Of a stretch of DNA of 64,000 bases, positions 23,152-34,516 are shown in pieces. The notes beneath the pieces were generated by a model, which searched no databases, was not told where the DNA came from, and saw nothing but the letters and a program-made list of their open reading frames with translations. Position 1 is the stretch's first letter. Each line of letters begins with the position of its first letter. The position numbers were made by a program, and so were the translations under genes. This DNA comes from Epiperipatus broadwayi (lineage: Eukaryota > Onychophora > Udeonychophora > Euonychophora > Peripatidae): positions 62,001-126,000 of the forward strand of contig JAQFVV010000255.1 of NCBI GenBank assembly GCA_028023455.1, written 5' to 3'.

Positions 23152-23635
23152 CTGGATTTATATGGATTAAATGCACTGTAATCATAATATGGTTACTTTT
23201 ATTTCAAACTATTTTGTAAAGAACAACTTTTATTGAAGATAGTTCAAATGATAATAAAAGCACCATTCAGATAAATAATTTTTATGTGTGCAATGTTTAC
23301 AAAATAATCATTACAATTTGGTTTTCTTCTCTTCTTTTAGATATGCCTACATCTTTTGTATTTGTAAGAAATGTCAATTTTCATATAATGTTTTGAAGAA
23401 ATGTAAATAAGGAGCTCATCAACTTTTATAATAAATGACTTTCAGAAGCATTCATTCACTCTATGATTTGCAGGAATAGGAATATTCTATTTAGACAGAC
23501 GCAGAATGGAAACAATTTTGGATTTATATTTTATTTTGACAGAAAATAATTTATCACTACATGTTGGATAACAATTATTAAATCATTTCTTCAATAGCCA
23601 ATATAAATCAAGTCTTTTTTTTAAGTGTCATAGCA
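23152..23635. other. No gene seen
   Basis: AT-rich spacer between a family B repeat and a SINE. Confidence 0.4.
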
Positions 23636-23716
23636 TTGGCCAGGACGCGAACCCGCAACCCGGGCAACTGCCTGCAAGTGCAAGGCAGTCGCGCTGACCT
23701 CTCACCACCAATGTAT
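23636..23716 (-). mobile_element. tRNA-derived SINE, diverged copy
   Basis: Minus strand shows ATTGGTGGTGAGAGGTCAGC as the A-box side, GACTGCCTTGCA in the anticodon arm with a small internal duplication, and a B-box region GCGGGTTCGCGTCC, then CCAATGC. It is the same family as 2819 but the anticodon arm is altered and a few bases are inserted. The T-run at 23614-23621 would be its A tail. Confidence 0.65.
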
Positions 23717-23813
23717 TCTAGAAATCCACAATTCTACAGGTGAAAGTTATACTGTTTCAAGAGAAAATTTAAAGAAAGTTAACTGTAGGTGATTTACTGG
23801 ATATCTTTAACAG

Positions 23814-23993
23814 AATATTAATAGAATGTCTTTAATTCTCTCTTGCTACAATAGACTGAATGAATTCATAGACATAGCTTCCAAAAATCTATCCATCATG
23901 GGTTTAAAGGATAGAAAAAAAATTGAAGCATCCTTGAAACACCTTTTATTGTCAATTGTATCCATTACAGATCCCAAATTTGTTGATGAACAT
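23814..23993 (+). CDS. Possible internal exon of an unknown host gene
   Basis: An open stretch of exactly 60 codons is bracketed by a fair splice acceptor (ATATCTTTAACAG ending at 23813) and a GT donor (CAT then GTATGA at 23994). It encodes a plausible helical protein segment including YNRLNEFIDIASKN, GLKDRKKIEASLK and VSITDPKFVDEH. Its amino-acid mix is more protein-like than other frames nearby and does not match the LINE, PLE or mariner proteins I know. An ATG at 23826 could alternatively start a 57-codon frame ending in TGA at 23997. I cannot name a family. It could be chance or a transposon piece; it is the only candidate host exon I found. Confidence 0.35.
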
Positions 23994-24124
23994 GTATGAT
24001 GCTAAAGATTGAATGTGAAATTATGGAGAAGCAAAACTTTATCTAATTTAATCATAAGACACTTTTAATAAGTCTGCTGGGTGTAAAAAAAACTTCTAAA
24101 AGGATTTTTACTATTATTGATAAT

Positions 24125-24746
24125 CACATGATCACCATTTCTTACACTTGCTCATAACAGTTATTAAAACAGGCAAAACTATCTATACAGTAGTACCATT
24201 CATTGCAAGCCAGAGTAATCAATGGATGCCAGAAGGCTTGTGCATAAAGTCCCTATCTAGTGCCTACTCATCCAATATCGCCAGACTAGTTTCTGGCTTG
24301 CACTGAGTGGCAGTATTGCATGAAGAGTTTTGCCTGTTTTAATAACATTTATGTGCAAGCATAAGAAATGGTGATCATGTAGTGTTTAGTGGTTTAATAC
24401 CAATCCTGTCTGATAGAATAGTGGTGGTTATGGTTATTAAAGAACCAAAGACACCAAAATGTATGGGTACTGAAAATATTATTGTGTTTTTAATTTTATT
24501 CTCATAGTTTTGTAATTAAGTAGAGATAAAAGGCTGCTGAAAAGTTGCATTAGATCTTAAGATTTAGGTCCAATGCTCTCAGATCCAAAGCTTCTCATTA
24601 ATGAAGGCCACAAGCCAGAAACTAATCTGGGGATATTGGATGAGTAGATACTAGATAGGAATTTTATGCACAAGCCTTCTGTCATCCATTGATTACTCTG
24701 GCTTGCACTGAGTGGCACTACTGTATGGAGAGTTTTACCTGTTTAA
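24125..24746. mobile_element. Family B repeat, 622 bp, 13-bp target duplication
   Basis: Flanked by TATTATTGATAAT at 24112-24124 and 24747-24759. From the left: inverted arm with a truncated minus-strand ribozyme (24280-24301, lacking CTGATGA), forward arm, a linker (ACACCAAAATGTATGGGTAC and on), a plus-strand ribozyme copy at 24591-24633 with TTAATGA instead of CTGATGA, and a final forward arm. Both ribozymes are dead. The inverted-then-direct layout shows that the family can form head-to-head as well as head-to-tail composites. Confidence 0.8.
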
Positions 24747-24759
24747 TATTATTGATAAT

Positions 24760-25261
24760 GAGATTTCCTGGCCCATATATAAAACTTTTAAAACTAAGAT
24801 TGATAGAACAAGAAAAACCATTAAAGCTCATTTTCAAGCTGCTTTTTTATAATATTCTTTTAATATCCATCAGAAAAATTCAGTAGATAAAGATGTCTTA
24901 AATTATAAAAGGCCTTTAGAGCATCTGTATATTTTTGAGAATTTCTAAAAAAAAAAAAAAATTAAGACCTAATTTTAAATTATGGTTGGCAAAACTATTC
25001 AGTAATATTGCTCATATAGAAATTATTCCAAAATTTGGCATACACACAAAACTATAATAAGCAATGTTCCAAAAACATTATCATTTATATTCTTATTATG
25101 TACTTCCTAAAACCTTTTTGAAAAAATCATATTACTAAGAATTTTGTCAATAGTTGAGAATCATCAACCTTTAAAGCAAGTTTGGGTTAGGCCAGGAATC
25201 TCTCAAAATAAAAGCTGTTGTTACCTTTATTGATTAACCTATCTTTATGAAGAGAATTTAA
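24760..25261. other. No gene seen
   Basis: AT-rich; the 65-codon frame at 24689-24886 crosses the family B end and is incidental. Confidence 0.4.
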
Positions 25262-25274
25262 CACACACACACAC

Positions 25275-25314
<40 letters not shown>

Positions 25315-25346
25315 ATAAATTCTATATATATATATATATATATACA
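25262..25346. repeat. Compound (AC)n/(AT)n microsatellite
   Basis: (AC)n then (AT)n, a short GTGTGTGT block, and another (AT)n after a brief interruption. Confidence 0.9.
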
Positions 25347-25905
25347 CAATTTATGCTATAACAATTAATGTCTCGGAAAAACAATTTCAAAATTACAAGG
25401 CATGCTAGCAAAATTATCTATTTGTTAAAGTGTGAATAAGTAAATAATTCACAAATCATTTTTCAAGTTTTCACATTTACCTGTAAAATATCTCAAAATA
25501 TATGATTGTTTGATGTCCCACTTATTCACACTGTTTGTGATTTATATTTACTGACTATGTATAGACCTGAAGCCCTGTGTGGTTTGGAGCAATAATAGAA
25601 TATCAGGCTCTGGAATTCATTATCCATGTATCTTGGTTAGATATGTCTCTTAAAATTCTTATGATCTCTTGAGCAATAAAACATTATTATTTTATGCACA
25701 TTGGAAGTTGTCAACTAAAAGCAAATCTAAGTTTTTGAGATGTCTCATAAATAGGTCTCCCAATAAAAGAAATATTGAATTATAAATAATTTATAATAAA
25801 TAGTTACTTCATATATTGAATCATATCTATATTATTTGAATACAAGAATAATGTATATACTGAATTTTAAATGTAAGTAGAGGGGATTTGAACAAAGACT
25901 TTCAG
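25347..25905. other. No gene seen; end of a family A fragment
   Basis: AT-rich spacer. At 25877-25907 the family A block GGGGATTTGAACAAAGACTT (antisense) abuts the LINE tail. Confidence 0.45.
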
Positions 25906-28900
25906 TACATACATTATCATCACCATTATTTTCAACTATTATCAATTCACTGTGAATGCAGTTCTCTCCTAGTTCATCCATCTTTTACAATTTTTAGCCT
26001 CTTTTCTCCACATCACCCCAGCACACTTCCTTAGTTCATCCATCCATCTCACATGTGATCTTTTTCTAAGTTTTTTTTTACAATATAGTGGAATTCAATT
26101 TAAGATTTCAACTGTCCATCTGATAACTCTTCTATTAATATGTCCAGTCTAACTCCAATTCAGTCTCTTAATTCTTTCAACAATGTCAGGAACACCCTGT
26201 TTGTTCTCTCACCCATATATTTTGATCTTTTTTTGTTATTCCTAACATGCATCTCTCCACTATTCATTGAGAGGTCTGAAGTCTGTGTATTGCTTTTTTT
26301 AAGTATCAGTAAGAACTCATAAAACACATTTATTAAAAATCTTTTTTCAAATACATAGGCATATTTTCTTTTAATATTAAGTTATTTCTACCAAAAGTAC
26401 TCTAACCAAGTTTAATTCTATGATTAATTTCATTTATTATGTTTCCATCTGTAATAATAATTTGACCTAAGTATTTGTGGTTGTTAACTTCTAAATCATA
26501 ATTATCAATCTTTATTTCCATCTTTTGAGAAAATGCATTGAACACTACTTTAGTCTTTTTAACATTTACTTTTAATCCTACTTTCTTACTTTCATCTGAT
26601 AACTTTTACAACATTTCTTGAAGTTGTAAAGCATTATTTGAAAAAACTAGATAACTGAAATAATCTCCATTTACTTTTACTCCCTTAGCTTTCCATTTTA
26701 ATCAACACAATACTTCTTGCAAAATTGTTGTAAAAAATTTTGGACATATGGAATCACCCAGTCATACATCCTTCTAATGTTAATTGTCCTAATATCATTA
26801 TGCAATCTATTTATTGCTGTTGCATTTTTATAAATATTCTTCAAAATATGACAATATCCTGGGTCTATACTTTATGATCTAATGCTTTAATCACTAAGCA
26901 ATGTTTATAAAATCAAATGCCTTTTCATAATTTACAAATCCAAAGCATAATGACAATTCATATTTATTAATCCTATAATAAAAGCACTTTTAAATCCAGG
27001 TTGGTTAAAATCCAAAGTTTGCTGTAGACAGGCTGGAATTATTTTGGTAAAAATTTTGTATAAAACTGATAAAAGACTGATAGATTTGTAATTTCTAATA
27101 TCTTGTTTATCACCTTTTTAAATATTAATATTACTACTGCATTTTTCAAATCATCTGGTACACCTTTATCATTTAAACATTTGGTATATAACTTTGGCGA
27201 ATTTTTTTTATGTCTTCCCCTACTTTTAAGATATCAATTACAATTCCATCATTACCTGGCACTTTTTCCTTCTTCATAAATTTAATTGCCTGTCTTACTT
27301 CTTCATTTAAAATCTGAGCAATTCACAATATATAGAAGTTGAAGGGGGTACTTTTCCTTATTTTTTTATTGCTATATAATTCTTGATAGAACTCTTCTAC
27401 ACATTTCATGATCTCATCTCTCTTGTTAGTAATAATTCTATTTTTTTTCTTATTGCAGAAATAAGTTTACTACCAATACCAAGATGTTATTTTATACTCT
27501 TGAGATTTTTATTCTTTTTTATAACTTTTTTTAATAGTTCACAATTATTATACTTTATCATTATCAGTTTGTTTTTATGCCATTTTATAAAATTTGAGAT
27601 ATTCAATTCTTCTTAATGCATCAATTTTATATATTTTCAAATTCCTTCTTTTCTTTATAAATTGGCTTGTCTCAGAATAAATTTTACTTGTCAAATGCTG
27701 CTTTTTTGTATCAGCTATCTTAGTTGTAATTTTTAAAAATGTAACAATTATCTTCCTCTTGAATTCATTCAAATTTGAATTATGTTCAAAATCTTAATAT
27801 TTGAAATTGATTTGCAGGCTTTAATTTAAATTCATTGGAATGTTTCTGAATATTAGGAATATCAATTGTGAATATTGTTTTTCTTAATAATTTTTTTTCT
27901 TATTTTACATTAGCATGTATCTTATATCTGACTAAGGGATGATCTCTTTCTGTATTGAATTTATTAAGAATATTTCAATCTTGAAATATATATATTCTGT
28001 TAGTTGAAATATAATCCAATTCTGACATACCTTCATTTGGATGTTTCCAGGTCTATTTGCATTTAACATTTTTCTCAAAAAAATGAATTTTATAATATAA
28101 AGTTTCTCATTTTCTGCAAACTCCACAAGTCCATGTCCTCTCTCATTTCTATCACCATAACCAAATTTATCTACAGCACTTTTATCTTTTAATTGTTTAC
28201 CAATTTTAGCATTAATCTTTTCCATGACAATTTTAAAATGTTTGGTCTGATCAAAAACTTTTTGTATATCCATATAAAAATCTTCTATTTCTTCATTACA
28301 ATGCAAACATGTTGGGCATGGACCTAAATTACCTGTATTTGTTATCTGGTATTAAGTTGAATAATTAAGCTTGCCACTCTATCTGATATACCATAAATCC
28401 TCTCAATGTTATTATTTCACTTTTTATTTATATTGAATCCTACTATAATGGTACTTCCAATGTTGGTTTCTTTGTAGTACAGTACATGTCCATTTTTTAA
28501 ATCAACTGTCTTTTCATCTTTTCTTCTAACTTCACAAATTTCAGTGATGTCCCATTTAATATAAGACAGTTCTTCTTCTAATTTTTGCCATCTTCCTTCA
28601 AATGAAAGTGATTTGCAGTTGTAAGTATCTAAATAAAAGATTGTCTTGAATGACAGTCTGGGTTACAATCAGGAGATTCTTAGTACTCTCTGCCAGCAAC
28701 TTTACAGCCTCTTGGGAATAAGAGCCATGAATTATTTTTGTCTGTCATGATTGTAAATATTTAGTAGAAGAGAATGAAAATTTATTCACACACATTATCA
28801 GGAGAAGAAAGACTTTGATCTAAAACTCAGAGTAAAAAGCAATAAAATCATCATGCTGACTAATGCATGTAATCACATAATAATAACAACTGCAATGACA

Positions 28901-28993
28901 AGAAAATATGTAATGGGCATTAAGAATTTGCCTGCTCAGTTCATTTAAGGCCTCCGTGAGGAATCAAAGGGTCTCCTTTTAGTTCACAGCAAA
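25906..28993 (-). mobile_element. Near-full-length RTE-like LINE, decayed
   Basis: Minus-strand relative of the 9.4-kb element. The 3' (ATGGTGATGATAATG) tail is near 25910, RT region 26.5-27.3 kb, linker 27.4-27.8 kb, endonuclease 27.95-28.6 kb, and the 5' UTR reaches 28993 (AAGGAGACCCTTTGATTCCT). It shows many stops and frameshifts. Surviving motifs include KIVMEKINAKIG in the place of MGDFNARIG, GYGDRNERGHG, and the RT linker. It is older than the 9.4-kb copy. Family A sequence flanks both sides, but in opposite orientations, so it need not be a simple insertion into one family A copy. Confidence 0.88.
27932..28620 (-). pseudogene. Decayed LINE endonuclease region
   Basis: Holds the minus-strand frame 28306-27932 with EEIEDFYMDIQKVFDQ, GKQLKDKSAVDKFGYGDRN and ERGHGLVEFAE, aligning residue by residue with the endonuclease of the full-length copy. 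The GDFN catalytic motif is replaced by EKIN, so the nuclease would be inactive. Stops separate it from the N-terminal motifs around 28.5 kb, where GLCEV-type sequence can still be traced at the nucleotide level. Confidence 0.75.
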
Positions 28994-29462
28994 TTGTATT
29001 CAAATATTACAAATTCAGCCTGAATTCTGCTCATCCCTCTCCTACGTATTTAAATGGACATATTAAATTCTTATATATGAGGGGTCGGAGTGGCTTAAAG
29101 TCAACATGGGTATGACAACATTACTCATGTTAATAAGGGCTTTGAGTATTCCATCATCAGATTTTCAATAATATAAATGGCTGAAGAATTGGAGGGTTTA
29201 GAAGATTGAAGCCTGTTCATTAAAATTTAAAAATTTTCTATCTTAATATAAACTGAGCACTGATTATATATGTGTGGGAGATGATGATTTAGACCAACTT
29301 ATGAGTGCTAGTTCAGCTCAAAATACATATATTGGAGCATTTCTCTTTTTTTACATTATAAGGTTATGTACATCAGTTAGATAAGATTAAGTAGATAGCT
29401 GAAGAGAGCTTGAAAGTCTGTCTTCAAACCCCTCTAATCATATCTCTATTGTATTTTCCTGG
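28994..29462 (+). mobile_element. Family A repeat, monomer
   Basis: Matches the 21.3-22.0 kb array in order: ATTACAAATTCAGCC, GACATATTAAATTC, CTTAAAGTCAACATGGG, CCATCATCAGATTTTCAATA, then GTGGGAGATGATGATTTAGA, the ribozyme remnant, and GAGAGCTTGAAAGTCTG. The length of about 470 bp agrees with the 474-bp period there. The ribozyme core at about 29301 reads CTTATGA and the second box AAAA, so it is dead. Confidence 0.75.
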
Positions 29463-30259
29463 GTTTTTTTTTTCATTTTTTAATATACTAGCAATTGATG
29501 ACAATGTGCCAATATATATGATATTATTTCAAATAATATTATGAAAGCCATAACAAACTATAAAATAGAAATACATAATACACTATTGAAAGAATCAAAA
29601 AGTGCTAAACATGTTATTGATAATAAATTTCTTGAGGAAAATGATATATATATATACATTAGAACAATTTTTATTTATTTTTGTCTCAATTTTTTTAATT
29701 ACTTTTAAAACTAAAAACTAAATTTATATATTTGACATAAAAACAAATGTTTCAATTTTTCGTTATAGTTTTATAAATGAATATCACATTTAATTTTTTT
29801 TTTCCTAAAAGTAGAATCAAAATGACTACAAACATAAGATATGAAATCAAGATTCATTCTAACATTATTTTATCTCTTGTTTAAGTAAACATATTAAGCA
29901 ATATTTTACTTGTCAAAATATGCAACACTGTTTATTACTATTTATAATTAGATGCTTAAAAAAATCACATAATACACATCCTTTTTTGAAATAAAAAATA
30001 AATTTAAAAAAATCATAAAAGTAAATGAAATTTGATAAATGTATCTTAATTATAAAAATAAAAAAGCGCACTGTATCTAAACTATTAAAATATTTTAATA
30101 TCTATTTAAAAATTATTTTTAAAAAAAACTATAACATATAATAAATCATATTACTAGTTCCTTTGGAGGTCATGTGAAATGACTATCCATGTATCAAGTT
30201 GAACACAATTTCATCTCATTGAACAAATTAAGATTTATATCATATCTGAGAATCTAGAA
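29463..30259. other. No gene seen
   Basis: AT-rich spacer with no recognisable content. Confidence 0.4.
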
Positions 30260-30720
30260 TTTGAAAAGAATGGGGAAGTGTGGAGGTGTTTATTATATCT
30301 ATAAAGATATTACATACGGGATAGAGAAAGGTGAATAACTAACTCCGTGTGTAAATTTAACAAATCAGATATATTAATCTTTAACTGAGATTTAAAGTTT
30401 ATATCTGTGCTAGAGATAATCTCTAGTTTTGAAAATGATTATTAATAATCATTAGTTTATTTATCTGAAATGGATGTCATCAAAGTAGTGAGTGGAGGGA
30501 GTTTGACAATGGTAAATGAAAATGTAACAATTTACTCTAGATAAATACTTCTGCATATAATAGATATATATATGAGAGAGATGGTGACCTGGGCCAACTG
30601 ATGAGTGCTGGTTCAGCATGAAATGCATCTTGGGAGTCATTTGTCTTTTATTATATCTTTATTTATATGAATTTGAAAAGAATGGGAAGTGTGGAGGTGT
30701 TTATTATATCTATAAATAAT
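30260..30720 (+). mobile_element. Family A2 repeat, partial tandem (~412-bp period)
   Basis: GAATGGGGAAGTGTGGAGG at 30268 recurs as GAATGGGAAGTGTGGAGG at 30680, a 412-bp period. Between the repeats lies the complete hammerhead at 30593-30634, preceded by the family A motif GAGAGATGGTGACCTGG. A2 therefore shares the ribozyme block with family A but has a different body, which also occurs at 12.8-13.1 kb. Head-to-tail arrangement plus a self-cleaving motif once per unit is retrozyme-like. Confidence 0.75.
30593..30634 (+). ncRNA. Hammerhead ribozyme, family A2, all elements intact
   Basis: Stem I CCAA (30594-30597) pairs with TTGG (30630-30633). Core CTGATGA at 30598-30604. Stem II GTGCT (30605-30609) with AGCAT (30615-30619), loop GGTTC, one G-U pair. 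GAAA at 30620-30623. Stem III is the palindrome ATGCAT (30623-30628), then C at 30629 for cleavage. Every conserved position of the hammerhead consensus is present. Palindromic stem III implies pairing between two RNA units. Confidence 0.85.
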
Positions 30721-31805
30721 TTTTACTTTTCTCAACCTACCACTAGTCTAGTGACAATCTTCTTGTCATATCTTTCACTTGACTTTGAATCTGGTTTGTC
30801 TAAACTAGATGTTTTATTTCAATTTTTAATAAGGATTGGCATTTTTTGTAGGTCTAGAGTCAATTTAATCAATCATGCATTGTCAATCAAAAAACGGCTA
30901 TCTAGATACCTTTAGGGTCGGAATTAAACAAGGATGAATAATGACTCAAGTTTTTATTTTCTGACAATTATCTGGTTTAGTAAGTAAAGTCTTCTTCATA
31001 TTCTTCTGTGAAGATTATTGAAGGGGTCTTTGTTATGCTGGTTTACAATTTTACATATAAAATATTAACATGTTAAAAATAAATATTTATTTTATTTATT
31101 GTACCAATTGCTTTAAATTCAATTTTTAAAAAAATTCTCAATCAAGTTTTAAAACTTATTTTAACTAGAAATCTTAAAAATTTTAATTTCTTATATCAAT
31201 TCTGCCCTTATGGGTACATATTTGTAATTTATCATCTAAATTTTTTTGAATAATTTAAAACCGATTATATACTTTTCATATATATATACTTTTTTTTAAA
31301 AAAAAGAAATAGACCACTATATTCTTATAAACTTTCCAAGTACCTTACCTAAAACTATTTAATACATCGAAATATCAAAATAAAGCACATATAAAATTAA
31401 AAAAAGTTTAAATTTAAAACGTCAAATTTGAAATACAAATGTCCACATTTAAAATTTAAAATGTCATATTTATCCTCTTTAATTAACATTCTCATATTAA
31501 GTCAACCTCCTCTTTCTGCACAGATGCAATCTAATCAATATGTATTTACATAAAAATATAATATTTAAAAACCTTTTTATATGTGTGCACTACAAAGTAT
31601 CCATATTATAGACTTGTACCTTTACTGCTTTCACTAATTATAAACTAATCATAGTTAGTTCCTGTGTTTGCAACTGTATGTTTGAAAAGTGCCAGCCATT
31701 AATTATAAATAAGGTTGTAACACATGAATAGAAAGAGGTGAAAGGTTGCTTTTTAAAATAAAATTACTATGTATCTGTACAAAAAATATAAATATATTTG
31801 AACTT
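30721..31805. other. No gene seen
   Basis: AT-rich spacer. The 82-codon frame 30667-30915 begins inside A2 and shows no known motif. Confidence 0.4.
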
Positions 31806-31967
31806 CACTAAAATTAAAGCGCTAAACATCACATGATCACTATTTCTTATGCTAGCACATTACTGTTATTAAAACAGTCAAAACTCTCCATATAGTAGTG
31901 CCACTGAGTGCCAACCAGAGTAATCAATGGATGCCAGAAGCTAGGTGCAGTGCTCTCAGATCCAAAG

Positions 31968-32010
31968 CTCCTCACTGATGAAGGCCACAAACCAGAAACT
32001 AGTCTGGGGA
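31968..32010 (+). ncRNA. Hammerhead ribozyme 1 of the dimer
   Basis: CTCCTCA, CTGATGA (31975-31981), A, stem II GGC/ACC with one mismatched pair, A, GAAA (31995-31998), palindromic ACTAGT, C at 32004, then TGGGGA. Core intact; stem II slightly weakened. Confidence 0.8.
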
Positions 32011-32380
32011 TATTGAATGAGTAGGCACTAGATAGGGTTTTTAGGCACAAGCCTTCTGGCATCCATTGATTACTCTGGTTGGCACTGAGTGGCACTATTG
32101 TATGGAGAGTTTTGCCTGTTTAATAACAGTAATGTGCTAGCATAAGAAATAGTGATCATGTGATGTTTATTGGTTTAACACCAATCCTGCCTAATAGGAT
32201 AGTGGTGGGTTATGGTTGTTAAAGAGCCAAAGACACCAAAATGTATGGGTACTGAACTGAGTTCAGTCCCATATGACTATATAAGCTATTGAGCTTAGAT
32301 TGAAAATATTGTGTTTTCAATTTTATTCTCATAGTTTTGTAATTAAGTAGAATCTAGGTGCAGTGCTTTTAGATCCAATG

Positions 32381-32423
32381 CTCCTCATTGATGAAGGCCA
32401 CAAGCCAGAAACTAGTCTGGGGA
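32381..32423 (+). ncRNA. Hammerhead ribozyme 2 of the dimer, core mutated
   Basis: CTCCTCA, TTGATGA (32388-32394; first core base C to T), stem II GGC/GCC, GAAA, ACTAGT, C at 32417, TGGGGA. All else is intact; the core change should abolish cleavage. Confidence 0.75.
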
Positions 32424-32520
32424 TATTGGATGAGTAGGCACTAGATAGGGATTTTAAGCACAAGTCTTCTGGCATCCATTGATTACTCTGGTTGGCACTG
32501 AGTGGCACTAAAATTAAAGC

Positions 32521-34516
32521 CTTTATCTATTAATAAAATGAGATGTAAAGATAATGAGAAATGGTTGATGATTATTTATATACTTATTAAAAAGGATATG
32601 ATGAGTTGATAGTTCCTAAGAAATTAAGCATTTGTAAATTTTTCTATGCATTTGCATAAATACTAAATAATAATAAATGCATTTGAAGAGGCTTGTGGGC
32701 TTCATCTATTTGAAGTGATCTAATTAATTAAAATGCGTTTTCAGAGTTATTGATAATTTTTTATTTAGGATTTGTGACTACATGCTCAAAAAATTAAAAT
32801 AATTTGTTAATTATGCATATATATATATGACATTATCTAATAAATTTATTTAGCAACAGTAGCAAATTATTCTGAAATTCATTGAAACTTACTCAATATA
32901 AATAGTTCATACATGGGCTTTGGAATTATACATATACTTGTTCTTTTTTTATATATATTAATTTACTCATTTAAATTTACAAAATTTAAGCTAGATATAT
33001 AAATTTTTAAAATAAATATCATGAAGTCCATAATCAGATAATAATCGATGATTTTAACTGAAGAAATAATAAAAATAATTATAAAATTAAGAATAGATGT
33101 CCACAGAAAAATATTTTTTATTGATATAATATTAAAAGGGTTTGGGAATAAATTGTTCAATTCATTAAATTCTATAATTCCTCTTTATCTCTTTTCTGAT
33201 ATATTTCCCCCCCCTAATAAAAATCTAAAGTCAGGGTTCGCTTAACTAAGAAATTAAATGTTTTGATCGTAGGTTTTAAGAACTCTCAAGACATTTAAAT
33301 TTTTTAATTAAAAGTTTCGTTTTTGTGAATGTAAAATATTAGATAAAGATAATATATTACTGCATTATTATTTACGTTCCTTTATTATCGCCAGCTATTC
33401 TGTTAAATGTTATGGTAAATTATTTATAGTTAATTTTTAACACTTGTTGGCCTACATATTGGAAAACAAAAATTTATGATAACTTATTAGCTTATATTAA
33501 TAATTTAGTAATGGGATTTTGACCTAAAAGTTGGAAATTACTTATAGTGTTTAAACGTTGCGTGACTTCTCAAACAACTAAATATCCTATCATTATTGTT
33601 GTTTTTAATCGCTTATGAATTGTAATTGTGGCAAAATAAGAAAAACCAAAAAAAAGTAATTGCTTTTGGTCAAGCAGAAATCAGAAGAAATTCAAAAATT
33701 TTAAATAGCGAAAGACGGGGGAAGTAAAATCAGGCCATATTACAAAATGAGTAAAATCTATATTGAAAAACTATTGTCAATGAAAAAATCATATAGTAAC
33801 GAAAGCTTTTAACTATTACAGGCTATCAAAGGGGGGTAGGAGGTATGTTATCTAAGCTCTGGCTTGAGTATTGTTATACTGAAGTAGCTAAAATCTGTTG
33901 TTATGCTCAATTATTTATTAAACCAATCTTGTATAGCAAGAAATAGAGTACAAGATGTAAAAATAATGAATACATTGATCATAATAAAATTATGAAGAAG
34001 CATACATTTAGCTTATCATGTTTACGAATATGTCAAAAAATATTTAGATATAATTCAACAATATTAGATCATTCACATAGTTTGGTAATGATTTGACATC
34101 AAAATCATATTATCATACTGAATTCTATCAATGTTTTACAGGTTCTTACTTTTCAACTATTTTGTTTCCATTCAAAAAGAATAAAGATGTTCATTGTATC
34201 AAATGAACTAAAATTTCATACACTATTTTTATTATATGGATCTGAAACTAATTCAGGATTTTATATTAATTTTGCATTCTCAACATGGTAGCTAACTATA
34301 AGTGGACAAGTTGACATGTTGACCATGTTGACACTTTACCAAGTTCTGATTAAGTGTTTGTTGATGTATAATTATATATAAAATGGTAAAGATAAGATTT
34401 TCATTGCAAATACATATTACTAAAGTATAATTTCTTTAAATGGAATAATTATCTACATTTTTTTTGATAAAAGCAAAACACAGTCAGTCATTTTACATTT
34501 GAAATAAAAATACTAT
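32521..34516. other. No gene seen
   Basis: AT-rich spacer. The opposite 65-codon frames near 33.0-33.2 kb are chance in low-complexity DNA. I recognise no repeat. Confidence 0.4.

Larger units (their letters stand above)
31821..32505 (+). mobile_element. Family B repeat, 685-bp dimeric copy with 15-bp target duplication
   Basis: CACTAAAATTAAAGC flanks it at 31806-31820 and 32506-32520. Order: inverted arm, ribozyme 1 (plus strand), forward arm, linker, ribozyme 2 (plus strand), forward arm cut short. The two cleavage positions, 32004 and 32417, are 413 bases apart, defining the monomer. This is the best example here of a copy templated by more than one unit of a self-cleaving RNA. The forward arm of the first unit continues with the linker ACACCAATCCTGCC and ACCAAAATGTATGGG. 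Confidence 0.88.
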
